From Phreatobacter aquaticus (lineage in GTDB: Bacteria > Pseudomonadota > Alphaproteobacteria > Rhizobiales > Phreatobacteraceae), in the NCBI RefSeq assembly GCF_005160265.1, contig NZ_CP039865.1, positions 1,884,828 to 1,948,827 on the forward strand: a DNA stretch of 64,000 nucleotides, read 5' to 3'. Below are positions 48,364 to 57,251 of this stretch, in pieces (the first letter of the stretch is position 1; each line of letters opens with the position of its first letter). The notes under the pieces are model-generated. The model was not told where the DNA came from. It did not search any database and saw nothing but the letters and a program-made list of their open reading frames with translations. Both the position numbers and the translations under genes were made by a program.

Positions 48364-49923
48364 ATGACCACTTCCTCCAAGGACCGCGTCGTCATCTTCG
48401 ACACCACCTTGCGCGACGGCGAGCAGTGCCCCGGCGCCACCATGACGCTCGAGGAGAAGCTGCAGGTCGCCGACCTGCTCGACGAAATGGGCGTCGACAT
48501 CATCGAAGCGGGCTTCCCGATCGCCTCCAACGGCGATTTCGAGGCGGTCGTCGCCATCGCCAAGCGCATCAAGAACGCCACCGTCACCGGTCTCGCCCGG
48601 GCCGGCATGGCGGACATCGACCGCGCCGGCGAGGCTGTGCGCCACGCCGTCAAGCCGCGGATCCACACCTTCCTCTCCACGTCGCCTGTGCACATGAAGC
48701 ACAAGCTGCAGAAGGAGCCGGATCAGGTCCTCGAGATGGTGATCGCCTCGGTCGCCCGCGCCCGCAACCATGTCGGCGATGTCGAATGGTCGGCCGAGGA
48801 CGGCACGCGCACCGAGCACGACTTCCTCTGCCGCTGCGTGGAGGCTGCCATCAAGGCCGGCGCCACCACGATCAACATCCCCGACACTGTCGGCTACACC
48901 GCGCCCCACGAATACAAGGCGCTGTTCGAGATGGTGCGCGCCCGCGTGCCGAATTCCGACAAGGCGATCTTCTCGGTCCATTGCCACAACGATCTCGGCA
49001 TGGCGGTGGCCAATTCACTGGCCGGCGTCGAGGGCGGCGCCCGCCAGATCGAATGCACGATCAATGGCATCGGCGAGCGTGCCGGCAATGCGGCTCTGGA
49101 AGAGATCGTCATGGCGATCAAGACCCGCAACGACATCTTCCGCTATGAGTGCGGCATCGACACGAAGATGCTCACCCGCGCCTCGAAGCTCGTCTCCACC
49201 GTCACTTCGTTCCCGGTGCAGTACAACAAGGCGATCGTCGGCCGGAACGCCTTCGCCCATGAGAGCGGCATCCACCAGGATGGCATGCTGAAGAACACCC
49301 AGACTTACGAGATCATGACGCCGGATTCGGTGGGCGTGAAGGCGACCTCGCTGGTCATGGGCAAGCACTCTGGCCGCAACGCCTTCAAGGACAAGCTGAA
49401 GCACCTCGGCTACTCGCTGACCGACAACCAGCTGGAAGATGCCTTCTTCCGCTTCAAGGAGCTCGCCGACCGGAAGAAGGTGATCTACGACGAGGATATC
49501 GAGGCTCTCGTCGACGAGCGGATCGCCCATTCTCAGGACAGCATGAAGGTCATGTCGCTGCTGGTGGTCGCCGGCACGATGGGCCCACAGGCGGCAACCC
49601 TGACGCTGGACCTCGATGGCGTGCACAAGACCGTGCAGGCCACCGGCAACGGTCCGGTCGACGCTGTGTTCAACGCCATCAAGGCGATCGTGCCGCACGA
49701 GGCGATCCTGGAACTCTACCAGGTTCACGCCGTCACCGCGGGCACGGATGCCCAGGCCGAGGTTTCCGTTCGCCTGCAGGCGGCCGGCCAGACCTATACC
49801 GGCAAGGGCGCCGACCCGGACACGCTGGTCTCCTCGGCCAAGGCCTACCTCTCGGCGCTCAACAAGCTGATCGCCAAGCGCGAGCGCCTGCATCCCCAGC
49901 GCGGCATCGAAGCAGCCGAGTAA
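48364..49923 (+). CDS. leuA: 2-isopropylmalate synthase
   Basis: A 519-residue enzyme committing carbon to leucine. The catalytic barrel has [12 protein letters not shown] at the start and the metal-binding [13 protein letters not shown]. The C-terminal regulatory domain (about residues 395-505, [22 protein letters not shown]...) is present, so leucine feedback inhibition is expected. AAGGA precedes the ATG by eight bases. Expression is probably also controlled by the leader peptide upstream. The ROK kinase gene follows after 10 bp. Confidence 0.95.
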   Translation: MTTSSKDRVVIFDTTLRDGEQCPGATMTLEEKLQVADLLDEMGVDIIEAGFPIASNGDFEAVVAIAKRIKNATVTGLARAGMADIDRAGEAVRHAVKPRIHTFLSTSPVHMKHKLQKEPDQVLEMVIASVARARNHVGDVEWSAEDGTRTEHDFLCRCVEAAIKAGATTINIPDTVGYTAPHEYKALFEMVRARVPNSDKAIFSVHCHNDLGMAVANSLAGVEGGARQIECTINGIGERAGNAALEEIVMAIKTRNDIFRYECGIDTKMLTRASKLVSTVTSFPVQYNKAIVGRNAFAHESGIHQDGMLKNTQTYEIMTPDSVGVKATSLVMGKHSGRNAFKDKLKHLGYSLTDNQLEDAFFRFKELADRKKVIYDEDIEALVDERIAHSQDSMKVMSLLVVAGTMGPQAATLTLDLDGVHKTVQATGNGPVDAVFNAIKAIVPHEAILELYQVHAVTAGTDAQAEVSVRLQAAGQTYTGKGADPDTLVSSAKAYLSALNKLIAKRERLHPQRGIEAAE

Positions 49924-49933
49924 GGCCACAGGC

Positions 49934-50845
49934 ATGCGCATCGGCATCGATCTCGGTGGCACCAAGATCGAGATCCTGGCCCTCGACGATGAGGGCCGGG
50001 AATGCCTGCGCCGGCGGGTTCCGACCCCCCGGCACGACTATCGCGCGATTGTCGATGCCATCAGCAGCCTTGTCGGGGCAGCCGAGGCGGAGCTCGGCGT
50101 CACCGCGACCGTCGGCGTCGGCATTCCCGGCGCCGTGTCGCCGGCGACGGGCCTCGTCAAGAACGCCAATACCGTAGTCCTGATCGGACAGCCGCTCGAT
50201 CGCGACCTTGGCGCCGCGCTCGGCCGCCCTGTGCGGGTTGAGAACGACGCCAATTGCTTCGTGCTCTCCGAGGCCGTGGACGGTGCGGGCAGGGGGGCCG
50301 ACGTGGTCTTCGGTGCCATTCTCGGCACAGGCGTCGGCGCCGGAATCATCATTGGCGGGCGGATCATCCCCGGTCGTCACCTCATTGCCGGCGAGTGGGG
50401 GCACAATCCCTTGCCCTGGCCCTCCGTGGAGGAGGTCGTCCGCGCGCCCACCTGCTATTGCGGCCGCAAGGGGTGCCTGGAGACCTGGGTGTCCGGCCCG
50501 GCCTTTGCCTCGGACTTCAAGCGTCAAACCGGCCGCGAGACCTCGTCCGAGGCCATTATTGCGGAAGCGGTCGCTGGCGAGGCTCCGGCGGTCGCGGCCT
50601 ATGACGCCTATCTCGACCGCCTCGCGCGCGGCCTCGCCCACGTGGTCAACATTCTCGACCCCGACGTCATCATCCTCGGGGGCGGCATGGGCAAGATCGA
50701 GCGGCTCTATGCCGACCTTCCGACTGCCGTGCGCCCCTATGTGTTCTCCGATGCCTTCACCACGCCGATCCGACCGCCGACCCATGGGGATTCCTCAGGC
50801 GTTCGGGGCGCGGCTTGGCTCTGGCCGGCCGATCCCACGCCCTGA
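49934..50845 (+). CDS. ROK-family sugar kinase (fructokinase/NagK-like)
   Basis: A 303-residue ROK protein. The ATP phosphate loop is GIDLGGTKIEI, the catalytic base region is VENDANCFVLSEA, and the zinc motif is CYCGRKGCLETWVSG preceded by GEWGHNPLPW. The E-H and CxCGxxGC patterns are typical of bacterial fructokinase Mak and N-acetylglucosamine kinase NagK. The exact sugar cannot be assigned. It lies 10 bp after leuA and is probably cotranscribed with it. Confidence 0.88.
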   Translation: MRIGIDLGGTKIEILALDDEGRECLRRRVPTPRHDYRAIVDAISSLVGAAEAELGVTATVGVGIPGAVSPATGLVKNANTVVLIGQPLDRDLGAALGRPVRVENDANCFVLSEAVDGAGRGADVVFGAILGTGVGAGIIIGGRIIPGRHLIAGEWGHNPLPWPSVEEVVRAPTCYCGRKGCLETWVSGPAFASDFKRQTGRETSSEAIIAEAVAGEAPAVAAYDAYLDRLARGLAHVVNILDPDVIILGGGMGKIERLYADLPTAVRPYVFSDAFTTPIRPPTHGDSSGVRGAAWLWPADPTP

Positions 50846-50969
50846 ACAGGGCAGCCAGACGGCCAATTGTTCACGATGCTGAAAATACCTGCGACAGCGT
50901 TCTGGACATGGGCGGATGTCTCTGATAGTCACCGCCCTCTCGTGAAGCGGCCTCGGTCGCGGACGGGAC

Positions 50970-51045
<76 letters not shown>

Positions 51046-51050
51046 AATAC

Positions 51051-51066
51051 CCCTGACTGTTCAGGG
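51051..51066 (+). terminator. Short hairpin after tRNA-Lys
   Basis: A perfect ccctga-ctgt-tcaggg stem follows the CCA end by five bases. It is short and has only a weak T tail, so it is a tentative terminator or processing signal. Confidence 0.45.
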
Positions 51067-51454
51067 TGTTATGAGAAGCTATGCTTCTCTCCTTCGCACC
51101 AGCTTGGCCGGCGGACCCGCTGCGGACCCCCGGAGCTTTCGGTGGTTATTTTATGCTCCTGCCGAGAACGGCGTGGGCGGTACGGTTGAGTTCAATGCCG
51201 ATCAGATCCCGTGGAGCACTGTGAACACAGAGGTGGTCCCGACAATTCGACAAACGATCGCGCCCCACATGCCGTTTGACTCCTCGCCCATAGATCAACG
51301 CCGCTTGGGTATAGGGCATGCCGAAGCCGCAGCGGGCGCTTGCTCCCGCGACCCAAGGGCTTCTCTTCCTTGAGCTTCGACGTTTCGTTTGTAGCCGAAG
51401 TCGCGACTTGCCCGACCGGCGGCGAACGGAACGTTACAATATCTCGCAACACGC
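51067..51454. other. Gene-free left edge of the accessory island
   Basis: About 390 bp between tRNA-Lys and the nucleotidyltransferase stop. Short frames on both strands show no recognisable domain. No integrase fragment and no direct repeat of the tRNA 3' end were found in this window. Confidence 0.4.
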
Positions 51455-52912
51455 CTACTCGATCATGATGCGAAAAGCTTCGCTTTGGCCAACAATTAGA
51501 TTCGTCCGCCTTAGGATCAAAAACGCTTCAACCAAGTGCACGCCTCGGTATTTAAGATGCTCCCAGCGGCAGTTGTCTGATTCTGGCTTCTCGAGCTTGC
51601 CGCGCAGAGCGTTCTCCCGCGCTGCTGCCTCGTCGGTGTTGGTCACGCGCCACATGACCGTGTGCTCGGCCGGAAGAAAGGGTAATCCCATTCTTGTCGT
51701 CGCCCGGAAGTGTAGCCAGTTGCCCGCTACTAGCGACTCTAGCGACTGAATCTCCTTCACACGCTGCGTACCGAGGTTGTTGCGGTGCAAATCGGCCCGC
51801 ACCGTAACCAGGATTTGCTGATTGGCAGGGGCCTTGTTCCAGCGTGGAGCCTCCATGTACGGCCGCCGGTTGAAGCTCGCCGGCAGTATGCTGCCTCCGA
51901 AGCGCTTGATTGCATCTACCAGATCGCCTGCGAAATGCGATGCGTCAACCAAGTTGCTGCGCATATTCGCGACGACCACATGACCGACTGACTTGCCCTC
52001 GTCCACCACGACACCGGCGGCAAAGCTACCGCCGAACACTCGGCGCCATTTCGCGATGCTTTCGGAGCGGTCTTGCTCGTCGTATGCATCGTCGATCCAT
52101 TTCCGGTACCTGTGGATCTGGTCGCGAAAGTTTGCGTACTGTTCACCCGTCCAATCGTCAGCGAAATTTTCATCCGGCAGATATGGGTTTGTGACCGCCG
52201 GCTTTAGAGGGTTCGACTGCAGCCAGTCGTCCATCCGGCCAAACAACGTTTTAAGCGCTGTCGGCGTGTCAGCGAACAGCGAACTCCCTTGGTCGACCTG
52301 GCTAATGCGATAGCCAAGGATTGTTGTGAGCAACACGGACGAGCAGTTGAATCGCGTCTTGATGTCCCTCAGGTACTTGATAAGTCGCGTGACCTTTCTG
52401 AAGCTATTTGCACCGGAGTAGCTGTTCCGCTGCACGAGCCATTCTGTGTATTGCCGTGGCTCCGTGGGCTCGAATTGGTTTGAATCGCGATTGCAGACCT
52501 CAAGCCGTTGAGAGCCCCCACGGTTCACAAGGACCGGTGCAATATCGACTTTTTTTTCGTTCGCATACGTGATGGTGACGCAGTGAGACCACCGTTTTAC
52601 CATTTCCTTGTACGTGCTGTTCGCCCTGAACGCGTCGTACAGCGTTTGGATGTATTTCGCAGCCTCCCAGTCGTCGACCGGCTGTACGAAGACGATTAGG
52701 TCGGCGTCGAACTCGCCCTGATCGACCGGCTTGATGATCGTCTTGTGGGCCCAGGAACCTTGTTCCATCCATCCGCGCACGTGCGGCGCCCACGCCGACG
52801 CTCGCACAACATTCTTAATGGCCTCGGTACTCGTCTCGATGGACTTGATACGCGTATCGTCGAGGTTGACCGCATCCTTGAGAAAGTCCTTGAACAGCTC
52901 TACGTGCTTCAT
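51455..52912 (-). CDS. CBASS-type CD-NTase (cyclic oligonucleotide synthase) with AGS-C-like end
   Basis: A 485-residue nucleotidyltransferase of the OAS/cGAS-like superfamily. The active site is GS at 52-53 (GSWAHKT), Asp69 and Asp71 (FDADLIVFV), and a third acid Asp123 (KVDIAPV). The C-terminal 75 residues (MWRVTNTDEAA... RGVHLVEAFLI) match the AGS-C sensor domain pattern seen on SMODS/CD-NTase proteins. Such enzymes make cyclic di- or trinucleotides on phage infection and activate a partner effector. The start overlaps the upstream membrane protein gene by four bases. No Cap2/Cap3 or HORMA/TRIP13 genes are present, so this would be a type I arrangement. Confidence 0.85.
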   Translation of the reverse strand: MKHVELFKDFLKDAVNLDDTRIKSIETSTEAIKNVVRASAWAPHVRGWMEQGSWAHKTIIKPVDQGEFDADLIVFVQPVDDWEAAKYIQTLYDAFRANSTYKEMVKRWSHCVTITYANEKKVDIAPVLVNRGGSQRLEVCNRDSNQFEPTEPRQYTEWLVQRNSYSGANSFRKVTRLIKYLRDIKTRFNCSSVLLTTILGYRISQVDQGSSLFADTPTALKTLFGRMDDWLQSNPLKPAVTNPYLPDENFADDWTGEQYANFRDQIHRYRKWIDDAYDEQDRSESIAKWRRVFGGSFAAGVVVDEGKSVGHVVVANMRSNLVDASHFAGDLVDAIKRFGGSILPASFNRRPYMEAPRWNKAPANQQILVTVRADLHRNNLGTQRVKEIQSLESLVAGNWLHFRATTRMGLPFLPAEHTVMWRVTNTDEAAARENALRGKLEKPESDNCRWEHLKYRGVHLVEAFLILRRTNLIVGQSEAFRIMIE

Positions 52913-53778
52913 TGCGCCGCGCCCCTCCATTGCGCGCGCGCAGCGGCCCGGTCATTCTGATACTTCGCCCAGCGTTGCTCTAGCTCTTTCTGATAGGAGC
53001 CGTACACGAGTGGCACACTCTCGGGGCAACCCTCTACCGCGGAGTTGTAGTCGGCAAAGGCTAGCAGCACGTCGGGCATTGGGTAGCCCGCACGGTCAGC
53101 GACCATGAGCCGGTTACGGATCTGCTTAATCTCTTCGGCCGCGGCACGGTGTAGCCGCCACGCACCCAGAACGTCGGCAGATAACACAAACACCATAAGC
53201 GCGAGGAGTACGCGTGCTATCACCATGCCGGTATCGCGTTCCATCGTCGGGATGCTCACCAGTGCGATGATGAGAAACAGCGCTCCGAAAAAGAGTACAA
53301 TACCAAGCATAACGTGCGCGCTCTTCCGCTGCAGAAACTCGCTGAAGAGCGCCGATTCCTCAATCATTTCTGCCAGGCGGGCTGGGCCATGAGTTTCTTT
53401 CGTGGCGTAGTAGTCGGGGTTTTCACATTCGCGCGCACGTTCCGAAGTGACCGTAAAGCGTTCCCGCAGGCTCTGTATCTCGCTTGGTGATAGGGGTTGA
53501 TCGAGCCCGCCGAGCAGTAGCGCGCCTCGGCGAGCGGCTTGGGCAGCAGACCTAGCTGTGACGTAGAATTCATTTAGTGTCCACCATGCGACAAGCAGCA
53601 CGGCGGCCGCGATCGCGAGCAAATAAAGCACTACCTTTTCATGATCCGGAATAACGACCGATACCGCGGCCGGCACTGCCGCGAGCAGCTGGACGAAAAA
53701 TAGTCGAACTCGGATGCGGCCGGATTTGTCAAACTCTGCTCGCAGGTAGCCCACCAGGTTCTCCGATGTGAGCGTCAT
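52909..53778 (-). CDS. Four-helix membrane protein, predicted CBASS effector
   Basis: A 289-residue membrane protein. Two helices lie at about 26-70 and two at about 155-210, with a soluble loop between them. That loop contains PDYYATKETHGPARLAEMIEESALF. The C-terminal part is a charged helical tail. Size, topology and coupling to the CD-NTase (four-base overlap) make it the likely effector, of the S-4TM-like pore-forming type; exact family membership is inferred. ATG at 53778 follows AGGGG. A related protein lies at 54736-55530. Confidence 0.72.
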   Translation of the reverse strand: MTLTSENLVGYLRAEFDKSGRIRVRLFFVQLLAAVPAAVSVVIPDHEKVVLYLLAIAAAVLLVAWWTLNEFYVTARSAAQAARRGALLLGGLDQPLSPSEIQSLRERFTVTSERARECENPDYYATKETHGPARLAEMIEESALFSEFLQRKSAHVMLGIVLFFGALFLIIALVSIPTMERDTGMVIARVLLALMVFVLSADVLGAWRLHRAAAEEIKQIRNRLMVADRAGYPMPDVLLAFADYNSAVEGCPESVPLVYGSYQKELEQRWAKYQNDRAAARAQWRGAAQ

Positions 53779-53883
53779 TGCCCCAACCCCTTTGTATCTC
53801 GGTTCGCCCGCTGCTCTACGCGACAAGCAATAGATAGAAGACGCTGCCACCGAATGGTACACGCGAGGCTCAACGATAACCAA

Positions 53884-54573
53884 TGACGCTGAACCTCCTC
53901 CAGAGTTGGGTAGAGTCCGTCGACCATGGAGACGGACGACGCGACCCTCGCGGTTCACGGAAAAGCAGATCATCGGGATGCTGATGGAGCAGGAGGCCGG
54001 AGCGAAGACGTCTGTCGCGGGCACGGCATCTCGTCGGCGGCGTTCGACGAAGGTTTGGGTATCGAAGGATCCACGGGGTGGCCGCTTCAGGACGCTTGCC
54101 GTCGTCGACGCCTATACTCGGACATGCTTGGCGCTGATCGCTGACACCTCGCTTTCCGGCCTGCAGTCGTGCGCGAGCTGATGCTGCCATCCAGTGGCGC
54201 GGCCAGCCCGCCACGATCGTCTCCGATATCGGCACGGAACTGACCTCGGTCGCAGTCCTGCGGTGATGCCAGCAAACCGGCGTCGAATGGCACCACGTCG
54301 CGCCGGGAAAGCGCATGCCAAGCGCCTTGTCGAGAGTTTCAACGGGCGCTTCTGGGACGAATGTCTCAACGACACGCTGTTCTCGACGCTCGCTGAGGTT
54401 CGCAGCGCCATCAAATAATGGAAAGAGCGCTTCAACCGTCACCGACCGCACTCAGCGCTCGGCAACGTAACGCCGGCCGAGTTCGCAATGAAACCCACAC
54501 TGGAAAGACAGGCCGCTTAAGGCCAAACCCAAGTCTCTCCCTCAAACCGGAGGAGAAAAACGGTCTCGGGTCA
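53884..54573 (+). mobile_element. Internally deleted, degenerate IS3-family element
   Basis: About 690 bp of IS3-like sequence on the plus strand. The left end tgacgctgaacctcctcc and right end ggaggag...gggtca share TGAC and CTCCTCC blocks as imperfect terminal repeats. Inside are broken pieces: an orfA start like QIIGMLMEQEAG, then directly the orfB core VVDAYTRTCLALIADTSLSG, then VESFNGRFWDECLND and HRPHSALGNVTPAEFA in shifted frames. The orfA/orfB middle is missing and stop codons interrupt the rest. It cannot move on its own. Confidence 0.75.
54000..54521 (+). pseudogene. Remnant IS3 transposase orfB
   Basis: Fragments in different frames encode parts of the DDE integrase domain: a DAYTRTCLALIADTSLSG strand bearing one catalytic Asp, and FNGRFWDECLNDTLFSTL bearing the Glu region. 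Frame changes and an in-frame stop (tgataatgg-like region near 54416) break it. It lies inside the IS remnant between the two membrane protein genes. Confidence 0.65.
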
Positions 54574-54735
54574 TGCGCGGCGCCCGATGTGGTTCATGAC
54601 ACGACCGACGGGCGAGAGCCAGCCGGCTACAAAGAGCAGTGCCTGCGGAAAGCCATTCGGCCATCACGACCAGCCGACTCTTCAACATTATCATGGTAGC
54701 TTATGTGCTCTTGCCCACACTAGCAGGACAAATAA

Positions 54736-55530
54736 GTGAAGCGCTCGGATCCCGTCGGTCCCGAATTTTATGTCCCACTCACCAGCGCCGAGAGTTTCTC
54801 CGACGCCGCTTTTTATCTGGCGGCCGCGCTTTCAGTTGCCGTCCTATTCGTGGACCGCGCCGCGAATCTCCGGGCTTATGACCTCGTTCAAGGGGCATTC
54901 GCCCTTTCGGTCATATGTCATTTCCTGTCCGGAATCGTGATCAAAGTGTACTTTTCCGCCCGGGCACATGCAGCGCGTGTCGCAGACTTTGTTTCGAACG
55001 CGTTTCTAGTTCCGCTGACAGCGACCCCATCCGAGGGCTATTATAACACCCCGAGCGGTGACGCCTTTGTGAGGCTGGGAGCATCTGTACTGGAAAATGC
55101 CCTATTTACGAAAAGAATTGTTGCTCGGATGCTGTGCTTCGAGCGCTGGCGTATCTCATTGTATCTTTTCGTGTGGATCAGCGCTGTCCTCTACAGGGCC
55201 ACAGACCTTGCGATTGTTGCCGTCGCCGCGCAGGTGCTCTTTAGCGAGCAGCTGCTGTCGCGCTTTGTCCGGATGGAGTGGCTGAGATTACGAGTGGAAA
55301 AGGTTCACGACGACCTTTTTCGGCTATTTCAAGGCAGTGCGGACCGTGAAAGCAAGGAGTTCCGAGCACGTGTCATCCAGGCTATGGTCCTATACGAGAC
55401 GAGCAAAGCTCAAGCCGCCATCTCGCTGTCATCCCGCTTGTTTGAAAAGCTGAATGGCGAGCTGTCACGCAGCTGGGAGAATACTCGCACTCAACTCGGC
55501 TTGGCCGGCCCAACCGGCGGAGACCCATGA
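54736..55530 (+). CDS. Membrane protein resembling the CBASS effector (orphan)
   Basis: A 264-residue protein from a GTG start. Helices lie near residues 25-60 and 135-170. The loop GYYNTPSGDAFVRLGASVLENALF aligns with DYYATKETHGPARLAEMIEESALF of the 52909 protein: shared YY, T, RL, E and ALF in the same order and spacing. The tails also share a Y-x2-S/K...L-x-F/Y-x-K...W pattern. It therefore looks like a distant relative of the CBASS-linked effector. No cyclase is adjacent. Its 3' end overlaps that of the PLD gene by 40 bases on the opposite strand. Confidence 0.65.
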   Translation: MKRSDPVGPEFYVPLTSAESFSDAAFYLAAALSVAVLFVDRAANLRAYDLVQGAFALSVICHFLSGIVIKVYFSARAHAARVADFVSNAFLVPLTATPSEGYYNTPSGDAFVRLGASVLENALFTKRIVARMLCFERWRISLYLFVWISAVLYRATDLAIVAVAAQVLFSEQLLSRFVRMEWLRLRVEKVHDDLFRLFQGSADRESKEFRARVIQAMVLYETSKAQAAISLSSRLFEKLNGELSRSWENTRTQLGLAGPTGGDP

Positions 55531-57251
55531 ACAGGGGGCGCTACAGGTAGGCAGGCGAGCTTTGTCGCAAGGATCGTACGAATAGCGGGGCCGCTGACGT
55601 AAGCACCTACCTCGGCACAGCCCGAACGTGTATTGTCGACTGAGGTTGCCATCCAGTTGAAGCTGCTGATCACGATATCATCTTCATCCCAACCGATGTA
55701 CTTAGCATGCACATCGTCGAGCCGCTCGATTGATATGCCTCGTTTTGCAATTTCGTCCGCGCAAGGTACATGTCCCTCTTGCAGAAGAAATTTACTTGGA
55801 CGCGAATACTTGACACGGACGCTCACCCCGCGTTTAGCCGCGGTCTCCATGGGGACCAGAACCGAGATCTCCGCAGCAAGACCGTACAAGTCGCATACCA
55901 ACTCGATGTCGTTCTTAGCTACGTCCCGAGCGTGTGTGATGCAGGCATAATGATCCCGATCGGTTAGGAGCGTAATAGAGTGGGTGCCACTCTCGCTTTG
56001 TACGCGAGACTGCTGCCGCATGTCCGACCAAATGGCGTTGAGTCTCCGCGCTGTCCCGCTCCATGTCCCGACCGACGGCAGTTGGCTCGTCAGCAACCGG
56101 CTCATTAGCTTAGTCGCAAACAGCAGGCTTCGAGTGCGAAGCGATACTTCAAGCCAGTCAAACTCAGAGGACAGAAAATTACAGCTTCCGACGATGGTTA
56201 CCCACCTGCGCGTAGCGCGATCGTCGTAGATTATTATCTTGGCGTGCGATCCGGATGAGTCCGGCGACAAGCATACTCTGCTTTTCGCCGCTGGTGGCAG
56301 GGTAGCCAATATCGCCAGGCTATCCGTAATTTTCTTGGATGGCTTGTTGGATTCGGGATCGTTATGTAGCCCCCACAAGAGCTCGATCCTAACCCGACGT
56401 CGCGCTGCTCGCTCCAAATCAGGTAAAAGCTCTTGAATAGTGTTGGGGCTAATGAAGCACGAGTGAATCACGATCGTAGATCGTGCAGCTTCCAATGCCT
56501 CTTTCAGCATCGCCAAATGCGCATCGCCACCGACGATCAGATCGTCCGGGCCAATATCGTCACGCGCGACGCTGCCGGCCGGTTGGGCCTTGGGTGTGTA
56601 AGCGGAGACTTCTGTATCTGTCGTTCCCGCCGAGACATCCAGAAGCAACTGCCGAAGCGCCATCGGTGTGCCCGGAGGCAATCCGGTCTGGACCTCTCCA
56701 AATGCGATACCAATCCGCGCAAAATACGGCGATGGGGGACGGAACTGTGGAGTTTCAGGCTCTAGGCTCTCGTCCATGTTGAGACGGAAAAGGTCTCGGA
56801 GCGCCGCATCGTTCGGCTTGAAGGTCTGCATCTGGGCCGATATCGTTTCTTCACCCGCAGGGAGGTCTCTTTCGTGCACCAGATCTAGGTCGTCCGCGCG
56901 CATCCAGTGGCCTGTGACCCGTTCAACGCAAACCGCGTCCCACCGCACGTCCCTCTGGAGCCGCTCTGGCAGATCCTGCTGACTCGCCCATTTGCGTCCC
57001 GCAACAGTTGCGGCGAAATATGTTCGGCTATCCTGGCTGCGTACTTCCACCCAATTGGCGCGCAGCAAGTTGATGAGAGCCTCGATCACAAGTCGCTGCG
57101 GAAGATTGGAGATTATCGAAAGCTCCAGGGCTGTGCGTTTCGCTCCAGCACATTCGACGAGTAGCATATGTTCGATGATGCTCCATCGGCGGCCGAAACT
57201 AAAAGAATAGCTTACTGCCATTCGATATAGGGGTAAATACACGTATTTCAT
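55491..57251 (-). CDS. Phospholipase-D-family protein with two HKD motifs (MkoB-like)
   Basis: A 586-residue protein. The first 100 residues look like a winged-helix region (TALELSIISNLPQRLVIEALINLL). Two HKD half-sites follow: His336-Lys338-Asp343 (SHAKIIIYDD, then GSCNF) and His515-Lys517-Asp522 (VHAKYIGWDED, then SSFNW). PLD-family enzymes of this kind are usually nucleases in defence systems. The ATG overlaps the helicase stop by four bases, so the two are coupled. A helicase plus PLD operon matches Mokosh type I. Activity and substrate are unproven. Confidence 0.82.
   Translation of the reverse strand: MKYVYLPLYRMAVSYSFSFGRRWSIIEHMLLVECAGAKRTALELSIISNLPQRLVIEALINLLRANWVEVRSQDSRTYFAATVAGRKWASQQDLPERLQRDVRWDAVCVERVTGHWMRADDLDLVHERDLPAGEETISAQMQTFKPNDAALRDLFRLNMDESLEPETPQFRPPSPYFARIGIAFGEVQTGLPPGTPMALRQLLLDVSAGTTDTEVSAYTPKAQPAGSVARDDIGPDDLIVGGDAHLAMLKEALEAARSTIVIHSCFISPNTIQELLPDLERAARRRVRIELLWGLHNDPESNKPSKKITDSLAILATLPPAAKSRVCLSPDSSGSHAKIIIYDDRATRRWVTIVGSCNFLSSEFDWLEVSLRTRSLLFATKLMSRLLTSQLPSVGTWSGTARRLNAIWSDMRQQSRVQSESGTHSITLLTDRDHYACITHARDVAKNDIELVCDLYGLAAEISVLVPMETAAKRGVSVRVKYSRPSKFLLQEGHVPCADEIAKRGISIERLDDVHAKYIGWDEDDIVISSFNWMATSVDNTRSGCAEVGAYVSGPAIRTILATKLACLPVAPPVHGSPPVGPAKPS

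Noticed and set aside
51071..51373. 100-codon frame after tRNA-Lys
   Set aside because: It has no recognisable domain and no convincing ribosome-binding site, and lies in a decayed island edge.
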